A stretch of 57,663 bases of DNA from an uncultured Clostridia bacterium. GTDB taxonomy: Bacteria; Bacillota; Clostridia; Christensenellales; Borkfalkiaceae. Where the stretch lies: NCBI GenBank assembly GCA_944328495.1, contig CALVHR010000012.1, positions 1-57,663 of the forward strand. The letters run 5' to 3'. The position numbers and the translations under genes are program-made. Shown in pieces: positions 16,083 through 23,582 of this stretch; positions within the stretch are counted from its first letter, which is position 1; every line of letters begins with the position of its first letter. The notes below the pieces were generated by a model. The model was not told where the DNA came from, did no database searches, and worked only from the letters and a program-made list of their open reading frames with translations.

Positions 16083-17747
16083 TCAGATAATTTCATATTG
16101 ACGGAAAACTTCTTCCAGCTCCCGCGCACCGCTGCGATGATTCGCAAGATCGGGATGTCCCGTAGAAGAGCGCACCGTCGTGTAAAAATATGCTTTGACT
16201 TTCTCGTCGCCGAACGAAGACACAACGTCTCGGATAGCGTTTTTGCAATTTGTGTTTGTGGCAACAAAACCATATGTGCAAAGAATGAGCGCATCCGGAT
16301 TTTGCTCGCGAATGCCGTGCAACATCTGGGTATATGCTTCCCGGAACAGCCTCGTTTCGTCGGCGCTGTCGAATACGCCTCCCGAAACATCATTGGCGCC
16401 GAGATTAATGACGATGACATCCGCCCCGCCGATTTGAACGACCTCGTCGCTCATTGTGTTGAGCTTATCGTATTTGTTGACCCAGCTCCACGCCGTGGAA
16501 CCGTTATTTCCCCTGTACACGCCCCAGCCGCTCGCCGCCATTACGTTGAGCTCCGCGCCTATCTTGTTCGCCAACAAAGCATGATACGCGAGGTTCCCGT
16601 CCGTATTTTCACTGGTCATGGATCCGCCGTCTTCCAAGTTACCGTAGCCGCAACTGTACGAATCCCCGTAGACATCGATGCGAAGGGATGGTTTGTCCGA
16701 ACAATATCCGAAATACCCGTCCGTCTTCAGTTCTTTCAACCCGACCGAATCCATCCTGGTCGAACCGCGCTGAAAAGCCGTGCGCTTGCGCACCTTTACC
16801 GTATGCCATCCTTCAATCAGCCCGCTGACCAGAGTATATTCGCGCTCCTCCTTTTCGGCAAGACGGATGACGCGCTCCGAATCCAGCGGTACGACCTCCG
16901 TCATGCTCTCCCCGTCCAAAAAGACGCTCAGATACGCGACATACGTGTCCGACGAAGGGCGCAGCATGTTCACTTTGAGCTCCGTTCCGAAGAAAGTTAC
17001 GTCGAAACCCGACGCCGAAAAGTAGAACATCTGCGCGCCGAGCGACGCATCAAAGTTTCCGCGCCCGTAAAAATTGATACGCGGCTCCGTCTTCCCCGTC
17101 AATGCAATGGAGCGCTCAGAGGAATTCACCGCCCCGACTTTTACGCGCAACGTAACGCCGTCCTTTGCGGCGGTCACATAGGTCACGCCCTCGGCAACGG
17201 GAGTGATCACGCCGCTACCGTCGACTGTCGCGACGGACGTATCTTCGCTTACAAAACTTACCCCCGCCCGCTCTGCGCAAGGGAACTGCACCGTATTGCC
17301 GAGCGCAACGGAAACAACGTCCTGCGTGAGAGTAAATCCGCCTTCCTCCGGCGTATCTTCGGGTTCGGTCTCAATGCCTGTCACCTCCACGGAAAGGGTC
17401 GCCTTTGCCCCGTCCGACGCCGTCGCCGTCACGACAGCCGAGCCCGCCTGCAACCCTTTGACCCGCGCTTTGTTCGGCCGAATGCTCGCAGAAGGTACGG
17501 TCAGCTGCACCGTCGTTTCGGGATCGGCTTCCCATTGAACGGCATAATCGGTCCAGTTCTCGTCGAACACGGCAAGAACGTCCGCGCTGCGCCCTACCCG
17601 TACCGTTACCGAATCTTCTTCAAAACGGATGCCGCTGTGGACGTCCGCGCCTTCCTCTTGATCTTTCGCACAGCCGACGCCCGCCGCCAAAGCAAGCGAC
17701 AGCATGCTTGCGAGCAAACAAGCCACGATCCTCCTGTTTTGCGCCAT
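16083..17747 (-). CDS. Exported CE2-like SGNH carbohydrate esterase with Big2 domains
   Basis: Lipoprotein (554 aa), lipobox AGVGC with Cys26. Residues ~40-125 and ~138-205 are bacterial Ig-like (Big_2) domains. Residues ~215-340 form the jelly-roll typical of CE2 acetyl-esterases, and ~355-554 the SGNH hydrolase: GDSYSCGYG with nucleophile Ser363, GAND at 450-453, and GHPDLANH at 530-537 with the catalytic His. It probably removes acetyl groups from glycans outside the cell. Gene order (25-base gap to the SIS gene, 47 to the aldolase) places it inside the operon. Confidence 0.85.
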   Translation of the reverse strand: MAQNRRIVACLLASMLSLALAAGVGCAKDQEEGADVHSGIRFEEDSVTVRVGRSADVLAVFDENWTDYAVQWEADPETTVQLTVPSASIRPNKARVKGLQAGSAVVTATASDGAKATLSVEVTGIETEPEDTPEEGGFTLTQDVVSVALGNTVQFPCAERAGVSFVSEDTSVATVDGSGVITPVAEGVTYVTAAKDGVTLRVKVGAVNSSERSIALTGKTEPRINFYGRGNFDASLGAQMFYFSASGFDVTFFGTELKVNMLRPSSDTYVAYLSVFLDGESMTEVVPLDSERVIRLAEKEEREYTLVSGLIEGWHTVKVRKRTAFQRGSTRMDSVGLKELKTDGYFGYCSDKPSLRIDVYGDSYSCGYGNLEDGGSMTSENTDGNLAYHALLANKIGAELNVMAASGWGVYRGNNGSTAWSWVNKYDKLNTMSDEVVQIGGADVIVINLGANDVSGGVFDSADETRLFREAYTQMLHGIREQNPDALILCTYGFVATNTNCKNAIRDVVSSFGDEKVKAYFYTTVRSSTGHPDLANHRSGARELEEVFRQYEII

Positions 17748-17771
17748 TTCCCCCTCCCGTTGCGACCGCTC

Positions 17772-18530
17772 TCACAGCATCTTGACACGGCTGCGATATT
17801 TTTCGATCAGCCGCTTGTTCTGCGCATCCCCGCCGGGCACATTTGCGCTCTTCCAAACGGGAGGCGCGATCCCCTTTTCAAGACACTTCCTTACGCACGC
17901 GATCTCCAACTGATGCGCAATATAAAAATCGGCGATGTTCGACACGGGCCCGATCGGCGTGCCGAACCCCGGCACGTTGACAACGGCGTCCCCGACGGGA
18001 TTGAAATCGTCGATGCGAATATCTGCGTAATCAAACAGATTTTTGCCGTTCGGATGACGGATGGAATGATCTTTCGGCATTTGCTCCTGCCAGGCGCTGC
18101 TTGCGACCGCGATGATCTTGCAGCCTCTCTTCTTTGCCTCTTCGGCGCAATCGATCGTCGCCGGATTGATGCCTATGTTGTGAAAAATTATCAGCAAATC
18201 GCCTTCCCGCAAGTCGTAATAGCGCAGGATCGCCGACCCGTAGTTGACCGTGCGTTCCAGTTCGAGATATTTCAGCGCCTGATTGAAAACGGACAATCCC
18301 GTTTCCATGATCGGGTTGATGTTCGCCAAACCGCCCGCACGGAAAAACATCTCGCCGACCGGAAGCGTGGTATGCCCGCCGCCCCCGTACACGCTGATCA
18401 GCCGATCTTGTCCGATCGCTTCCGCCATCAGTTCGGCCGCCGCTTCGATGTTCGTCTGCTGCGTCTCATCGATTTGCCGCAAATTTTTTAAAACCGCCTC
18501 AAAATAGCCGTAATCGTCTTTCATTTTCAT
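17772..18530 (-). CDS. SIS-domain sugar-phosphate-binding protein (UPF0309-like)
   Basis: A 252-aa SIS fold protein. LISVYGGGGHTTLPVGEMFFRAGG (given here in part: YGGGGHTTLPVGE, ~48-60) and GDLLIIFHNIGINPATID form the phosphosugar-binding loops, followed by GCKIIAVASSAW. It matches the UPF0309 type, usually found with N-acetyl-sugar or sugar-acid genes, probably as an isomerase or a deaminase-like sugar-phosphate enzyme. A second ATG six bases downstream (18524) has better spacing from GGGAG and may be the true start. Confidence 0.8.
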   Translation of the reverse strand: MKMKDDYGYFEAVLKNLRQIDETQQTNIEAAAELMAEAIGQDRLISVYGGGGHTTLPVGEMFFRAGGLANINPIMETGLSVFNQALKYLELERTVNYGSAILRYYDLREGDLLIIFHNIGINPATIDCAEEAKKRGCKIIAVASSAWQEQMPKDHSIRHPNGKNLFDYADIRIDDFNPVGDAVVNVPGFGTPIGPVSNIADFYIAHQLEIACVRKCLEKGIAPPVWKSANVPGGDAQNKRLIEKYRSRVKML

Positions 18531-18564
18531 CTTCTCCCTGCTTTATATAACATTTCTTTGTCTT

Positions 18565-19665
18565 TTACAAATACACGACCTTGCCCGTGGAAATGCTTTC
18601 ATAGCAAGCATTGACCACATCCATGATCGGGCGATATTTGTCCAGTGAAACCGCCATATCGCCTTCGAATTTTTCCCCGTTGATCTGTTTGATAAAGTTA
18701 CGAAGAAATAACTTGCGAACATCGTTGAATTGCGGATCCGCTCCCCAGACCTCATATGTCAGTTCCGGTTTGGCCTGAAAGGCGTACAGCGCGGAACCGT
18801 ACAGGTCGACAAGGGCACAGGCGCGATCGCCGAATACCGAACATTCCACCTCCACACAGCGCGGATAGTGTGAAAAATCATCCGAAATGCGTTTGAATAA
18901 TTTCTTTTCACGGTTCGCATAGGAAGGATCCAAAGAAATGACCACGCCGTTTTTCAGTTTTCCGATGATCGTGAGAAGATCTTCCACTTCGGCGTCTTCC
19001 CGAATGGAAGGCGCCGCTTCCGCATACACACATTCGTAGTCGCTCTCAAACAAAAAGCGTGCCAGATCGAAAATATGCGGATGATCGGTGAGCGCCCCGC
19101 CGCGGAATCGCCTGCTGCCCGGCCAAAGCGGAACACGTTTGCCGTAACTCGCTTCGGCGTCATTCATCCACGTGTTCCACCACATCGGGAAATGCGAATA
19201 ATTAAATGCGTTAAATGACTGCACTTTGCCCAGCGCCCCGGAACGGATGAGTTCTTTCAGCCGATACACTTCCGCATGCCAGCGCATCTCCAACTCGATG
19301 GAGCAGACAATTTTATGCTCGGCGCTCAGGCGAATCATTTCGTCATACTCGCTCATATCCAATGAAGGCACCTTCATCGATATCACATGGATCCCGCGCT
19401 CTGCGCACATCCTGAATTCTTCCATATGCCTGTGATTCGCGCCGCCGCAAACGCACGCCTCGATCTCCGGATGCGCTTCCAGCATTTCTCTGTCCGAATA
19501 ATATACGGGAATATCCCCGTACTTTTTTAGGTTCAAAATCTCGTAATAGCGCGGCGCGACGGATATGGCAACTACATTTGCCCGCTCTTCGCGCAGCAAA
19601 GCATCCATCAGATACGGAGCATGCCCGTTTTCAAACATCATCACCGCAAAATTCACTTTCTTCAT
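18565..19665 (-). CDS. Gfo/Idh/MocA-family NAD(P)-dependent oxidoreductase
   Basis: A 366-aa dehydrogenase. The N-terminal Rossmann half runs to about residue 120 (VNFAVMMFENGHAPYL; EACVCGGANHRHMEE); the catalytic-Lys region reads SMKVPSLDM in place of the common EKP. The C-terminal half carries RFRGGALTDHPHIFDLARFL, matching the family GG.l.D.g.H..d motif, with His as the likely substrate-binding residue. The dinucleotide loop is atypical (no clear GxGxxG). It probably oxidises or epimerises a sugar from the imported glycan. Confidence 0.8.
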   Translation of the reverse strand: MKKVNFAVMMFENGHAPYLMDALLREERANVVAISVAPRYYEILNLKKYGDIPVYYSDREMLEAHPEIEACVCGGANHRHMEEFRMCAERGIHVISMKVPSLDMSEYDEMIRLSAEHKIVCSIELEMRWHAEVYRLKELIRSGALGKVQSFNAFNYSHFPMWWNTWMNDAEASYGKRVPLWPGSRRFRGGALTDHPHIFDLARFLFESDYECVYAEAAPSIREDAEVEDLLTIIGKLKNGVVISLDPSYANREKKLFKRISDDFSHYPRCVEVECSVFGDRACALVDLYGSALYAFQAKPELTYEVWGADPQFNDVRKLFLRNFIKQINGEKFEGDMAVSLDKYRPIMDVVNACYESISTGKVVYL

Positions 19666-19704
19666 CGCAACCTCTCCCTTGATAAGCCCTCCGCTTTTCC
19701 GCGG

Positions 19705-20445
19705 TCACTGTCCCGAACGGGCAAACACCCGTCCGTCTGCATCCACTGCGGCAAGCGCCATTGAAAGCCATGCATTGAGGGAAGACTCTTCCTCCGCCCA
19801 TTTTCCGGCATCGATTTTACCTGTCAGGATTTGATATATGCAATCGGCCATCGTCGTTTGCAACGGGGACAGCCCGTATGTAAACATGCTTATATCGGTA
19901 TGCACATCCAATCCGTTTTCGCCAAACAAATAGATCGCCTCGGATTCTATCTTCCTGCCGACAGGTTGGTCGCACCCCATGCCTTCTGTCCCGAATATTG
20001 CATGTTTCCTCTGCCAACGCGTCCCTTCCGGCAACGCGGACGTCAATTCGAGCGTCGCCACAGTATCGTTTTGCATGTGACAGATACAGTTGATCGCTTC
20101 GCCGTTACGGAACGCAACCATATGCGACGGCCGTGACGATAACAACATGCACGCTGTGTCCAGCTCCATAAAAAGGAGGCGTTCGAATCCGAACGACCGC
20201 GGCACGGCGCACGTCTGTTTCGAAGCGCAAAGCTCGCCGATCCGCGGCGCCACTTTGCACGCAAGATTGCGAAGCCGCGGATCGCTTCGCCAAAAATACA
20301 GCGGTATGCTTTTCCCGTCATATTCCAAGCGATCCGTCAATCCGCCTTCGCCCGCCAAAACCAATCGCCAAGGCCCGACCCCTTTGATTTCGTTCACCTC
20401 TAAAAGTTCTTTCACCCCTTCTTCGACGGTCGTGATCTTTTTCAT
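19705..20445 (-). CDS. Gfo/Idh C-terminal-domain-like protein without Rossmann domain
   Basis: A 246-aa protein that I do not recognise as a named family. Residues ~90-210 (MVAFRNGEAINCICHMQND; VATLELTSALPEG; HAIFGTEGMGCDQPVG; EAIYLFGENG) resemble the C-terminal substrate domain of Gfo/Idh oxidoreductases, including the G-E-G-x pattern near residue 153. There is no nucleotide-binding half. It sits directly upstream of a full Gfo/Idh gene (39-base gap), so it may form a heteromer with that protein. The function is inferred from resemblance and position only. Confidence 0.5.
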   Translation of the reverse strand: MKKITTVEEGVKELLEVNEIKGVGPWRLVLAGEGGLTDRLEYDGKSIPLYFWRSDPRLRNLACKVAPRIGELCASKQTCAVPRSFGFERLLFMELDTACMLLSSRPSHMVAFRNGEAINCICHMQNDTVATLELTSALPEGTRWQRKHAIFGTEGMGCDQPVGRKIESEAIYLFGENGLDVHTDISMFTYGLSPLQTTMADCIYQILTGKIDAGKWAEEESSLNAWLSMALAAVDADGRVFARSGQ

Positions 20446-20469
20446 GCAAGCTCCTTTTTCCGTTTATTG

Positions 20470-21504
20470 TCACTTTTTTTTCAATACGCGCCTGTAATTT
20501 TGACCGATCCTGTCCCACAAGCCGATCGGATCGGGCGCCGCAAGCTTGGTGCCGTACCCGCCGCGGTACGTCCACACGCCCAACCTGTCGACTCCGAGCT
20601 TTTCATACATGTCCACGGTGCGGTCGATCTGTTCAAAGGTATCGGGCTGTTGGTAATACCCCATCAGCCAGCGCTCCGACTGTTTTCCGTATTTTTTCGC
20701 GACGGCAACCGTGCGCTCGGCGATCTGCCTGAAAAAAGTTTCCGGAAGCGACCATTTGAGAATTGTCGTAGAAAAAACATCAAAGTACGGACACGCCGCG
20801 ACCTTATCCCAATTGTCGTATCCGCGCTGTTCCGTCAGATAGTAATCGTTGAGCGTTGCATGTACGCAGCAAGTGATTTCCAGGTCGGAGTTAAACGCCT
20901 TTAATGCCGCCGATACATCCGACAGCGTCTTCAACGCTTCCCGCCATCGGAATTGCTTTATATCGTCATTCATTACGCGCGGCATCTCATACCCGTAATA
21001 CTCTTGAAATTTGCGCATGCATTCGGGACAGCGGCAAGCCCAGTCCTCTCCCGGCCCGCCTGTGATCGACGCATAAGACTTTGGCAACGCAAAATGCGGT
21101 TCATCCCAGAAAAATCCGTCTACGCCGCATTCCCGCGCCAATGACAGACTGACTTCCGTCAAATGGTCGCGGAATGCTTCGGATATAAAACAAGCCGCAT
21201 TGAGCGTTTCCCCTGTCAGTGCGGAAACCTGCCTGTGACGAATGTTGTTTTGCAAAAACAAACTCACGTTTTCACCGCCGAAAAACTTGCCGAAGCCCCA
21301 CAGATCGGCAATGCAGCGAAGGCCTTGCCTGTGCGCCTCCCGTACAATGTTTTTTATGTTCGGAAACCAAAAATCGATGTCGAATTCGGTAATGGCGAGG
21401 ATGACCGTATCGCATCCGTGCCCGCGCATCTCCGCAAAATCTTTTTCTGCGTGTTCTGCGTAATTGAATCCGTAATAACTGACCGCTGTGTGTTTGATTG
21501 ACAT
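20470..21504 (-). CDS. TIM-barrel glycoside-hydrolase-like protein
   Basis: A 344-aa cytoplasmic protein. SYYGFNYAEHAEKDFAEM and GCDTVILAITEFD mark the first strands of a (beta/alpha)8 barrel. GFFWDEPHFALP (~134-145) carries acidic residues at a typical catalytic strand end, and CRCPECMRKFQEYYGYEMP is the Cys-rich helix common in GH42/GHL-type barrels. WTYRGGYGTK lies near the C-terminus. The family is not identified. The start is chosen at ATG 21504 with GGGAGAGGG upstream; the frame extends to 21609 inside the preceding gene. Confidence 0.6.
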   Translation of the reverse strand: MSIKHTAVSYYGFNYAEHAEKDFAEMRGHGCDTVILAITEFDIDFWFPNIKNIVREAHRQGLRCIADLWGFGKFFGGENVSLFLQNNIRHRQVSALTGETLNAACFISEAFRDHLTEVSLSLARECGVDGFFWDEPHFALPKSYASITGGPGEDWACRCPECMRKFQEYYGYEMPRVMNDDIKQFRWREALKTLSDVSAALKAFNSDLEITCCVHATLNDYYLTEQRGYDNWDKVAACPYFDVFSTTILKWSLPETFFRQIAERTVAVAKKYGKQSERWLMGYYQQPDTFEQIDRTVDMYEKLGVDRLGVWTYRGGYGTKLAAPDPIGLWDRIGQNYRRVLKKK

Positions 21505-21521
21505 ACCCTCTCCCCCGTCTT

Positions 21522-23537
21522 TTATAGCAAAGCGTTGCGCCAGCCTGCGATCCTGTCTGCAACTTTTTCGCCGTTTTCGATACCGTTGTTCATGATCACG
21601 AACCCGCATTCGTTGCTGATGCGCTCAAACTCGTCGATCATCGTTCTGCGTTCTTCCACCGTGTAATAATTATCATAATACTGTATCAGCATGAATCGAT
21701 AAAACAAGCTCTCCGCTTCCAAACGCGACAGCAGCTTATCATAATACTCCCGATCCGTGTCGCGGAATTTTGCAACGGATGCATATCCGTTTTCGAAAAT
21801 TTCCTGGATCTTCAAAATGATCTCATACGGCCAGTACTTCGGATTCATCACGCGGCGATGCGGATCGCCGTCATAATTTTGCTCTTTCTCGATGTACGTC
21901 CTGTAATGCATCTGCAGCAGGTCCCAATATTCCTGGATGCAATCGCGCCCTTCTTTGTAATAATTTTCCATGAATTCGTCGACAAGGTCCGCATAGCTTT
22001 GATCGATGTCCCACATCAGCTGCGAACGGATCCAGTTATCCATTTTGATAAACGGCGTGCCCGTCGTAGGCGTCGGCCCTTGATTGAATATGTCGATGAA
22101 TCCGTAATCATAATAAATTTTCAGATTGTCATACGTCGAAAACCACGAAGGATAGGGCGTAACGTATGTACCGAAATCGGCGCGGTAATCCCAAACCGCA
22201 AGATTCTTCGCCACGGATGCCCACCCGAGCAGAACTTTGCGGGAAATCGAATTATACTCCTCATCCAGCAAATCGTACATGTAGTTGGCGTCGACAGGCG
22301 CATAGCGGACCATCACATTGTCGCGGGCAACCACCGATTCGTCGATCGGAATATATTTCCCCGTATTTTCGTCCACAATGTACTCGCCGTTCTCGTCTTT
22401 CTTGCACGGCGGCTCGAAAAAGGACAGATACGCAAACGTACAAAGATATATGGTGCGTTCGGGACAATTCTCCTGCTGCCAATCGGCAACCGCGTCGGCA
22501 ACGGCATTCACCGCACGCATCATGACGCCGCTCGCCGTGTATTTCTCTATTTCGGCGATGCTTTCCGGATAATTCGCGATCAGCGGCGTGTCCATGATCC
22601 CGAGCTGAAAGACCGTTTTGGTCGATTCGGGGATGATATAGTTGTTGATCAGATTATACACGAGCGTCCAAAACATACCGTGTTTGCCGCTGTTATAGTC
22701 TTCTTCGCTCCAATCCCCTTTCTCGTAATTGATGCTGTCGTTATAAAGCGTCGTATAACAGATCTGTACCTTATCCCCGCCGTTGTCGTAATACCAGCGC
22801 GGATATTTTTCAATATATTGATCGGTCGGCAGAAGCTGCAGACACAGCGACTGGTCGTTCAGAGAGCTCCACCAGCTCCCGCCCGTGTTTGCAAGAATGT
22901 TGCCGTTCAAACGCAAACGGTCGGCCGACGACGCATTCACGCGCGTTTCGCTGCTGTATGCCGCCCTCGATTCGAACGAAGGCTTGTCGCTCATGTCAAA
23001 TTTCATCAGCTTGACGGACGGCTCTTTTGCGATCTGTATCTCATCCTCTGCATAGTAACGATATCCGAGATTGTATTCCAAGAATTCATAGGTCCCGTAC
23101 AGCGCCCCGTAATTTCCCGAAGACGCTATGACGACATCGTCATCGACCGTTTTGATGATGTATCCGCTCGTCCCGAGCCCCTCGGGCAGCTGAATGCCGG
23201 ATGCGGCAAACAGCGCGGTATTCCCTATGGAAATATATTTCCCGGATGCATCGTAATCGCCGTCGCTGATGATTTCTAATTTGATCGCCGATGCCATCTC
23301 AAAGAAATAGACCAGCTCTTGCGCCGCCTGCGCCTCGATCGGCGTGCTTTCCTCGGAAAGAAGTATTTTGTAATCGGTCTTGCCGTTCGCATACAGATCG
23401 ATATCCGTATATTCGATCTTCTGCTCTTGCCCTTCCGAAGGAGGCGCCGCCGTTTCTTCTTCCTTTGTGCAAGCCGTCATGCCGAACATTAAAATGAAGC
23501 ACAACGCCAGACATATATATGATTTGATTTTTTTCAT
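21522..23537 (-). CDS. DUF4838 (GH163-like) lipoprotein
   Basis: Exported lipoprotein (671 aa), lipobox MTAC with Cys23. Residues ~50-165 form a GH20b/alpha-glucuronidase-N-like domain (TPIEAQAAQELVYFFEMASA, then GNYGALYGTYEFLEYNLGYRYYAEDE). Residues ~170-650 match the DUF4838 barrel (WADR-like NGNILANTGGSWW; LCTFAYLSFFEPP; DNVMVRYAPVDANYMYDL; LAVWDYRADFGTY). DUF4838 contains GH163 endo-beta-N-acetylglucosaminidases acting on complex N-glycans; whether this member has that activity is unproven. It lies in an operon with a CE2 esterase, a lyase and a CUT1 transporter. Confidence 0.75.
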   Translation of the reverse strand: MKKIKSYICLALCFILMFGMTACTKEEETAAPPSEGQEQKIEYTDIDLYANGKTDYKILLSEESTPIEAQAAQELVYFFEMASAIKLEIISDGDYDASGKYISIGNTALFAASGIQLPEGLGTSGYIIKTVDDDVVIASSGNYGALYGTYEFLEYNLGYRYYAEDEIQIAKEPSVKLMKFDMSDKPSFESRAAYSSETRVNASSADRLRLNGNILANTGGSWWSSLNDQSLCLQLLPTDQYIEKYPRWYYDNGGDKVQICYTTLYNDSINYEKGDWSEEDYNSGKHGMFWTLVYNLINNYIIPESTKTVFQLGIMDTPLIANYPESIAEIEKYTASGVMMRAVNAVADAVADWQQENCPERTIYLCTFAYLSFFEPPCKKDENGEYIVDENTGKYIPIDESVVARDNVMVRYAPVDANYMYDLLDEEYNSISRKVLLGWASVAKNLAVWDYRADFGTYVTPYPSWFSTYDNLKIYYDYGFIDIFNQGPTPTTGTPFIKMDNWIRSQLMWDIDQSYADLVDEFMENYYKEGRDCIQEYWDLLQMHYRTYIEKEQNYDGDPHRRVMNPKYWPYEIILKIQEIFENGYASVAKFRDTDREYYDKLLSRLEAESLFYRFMLIQYYDNYYTVEERRTMIDEFERISNECGFVIMNNGIENGEKVADRIAGWRNALL

Positions 23538-23582
23538 GTCCCTTATCCTCGCATTAATTCAGTCGACTCCGTTTTGACAACG

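Noticed and set aside
16053-18491. 812-codon plus-strand frame spanning several minus-strand genes
   Set aside because: It crosses the esterase and SIS genes on the opposite strand, has no ribosome site and no recognisable fold.
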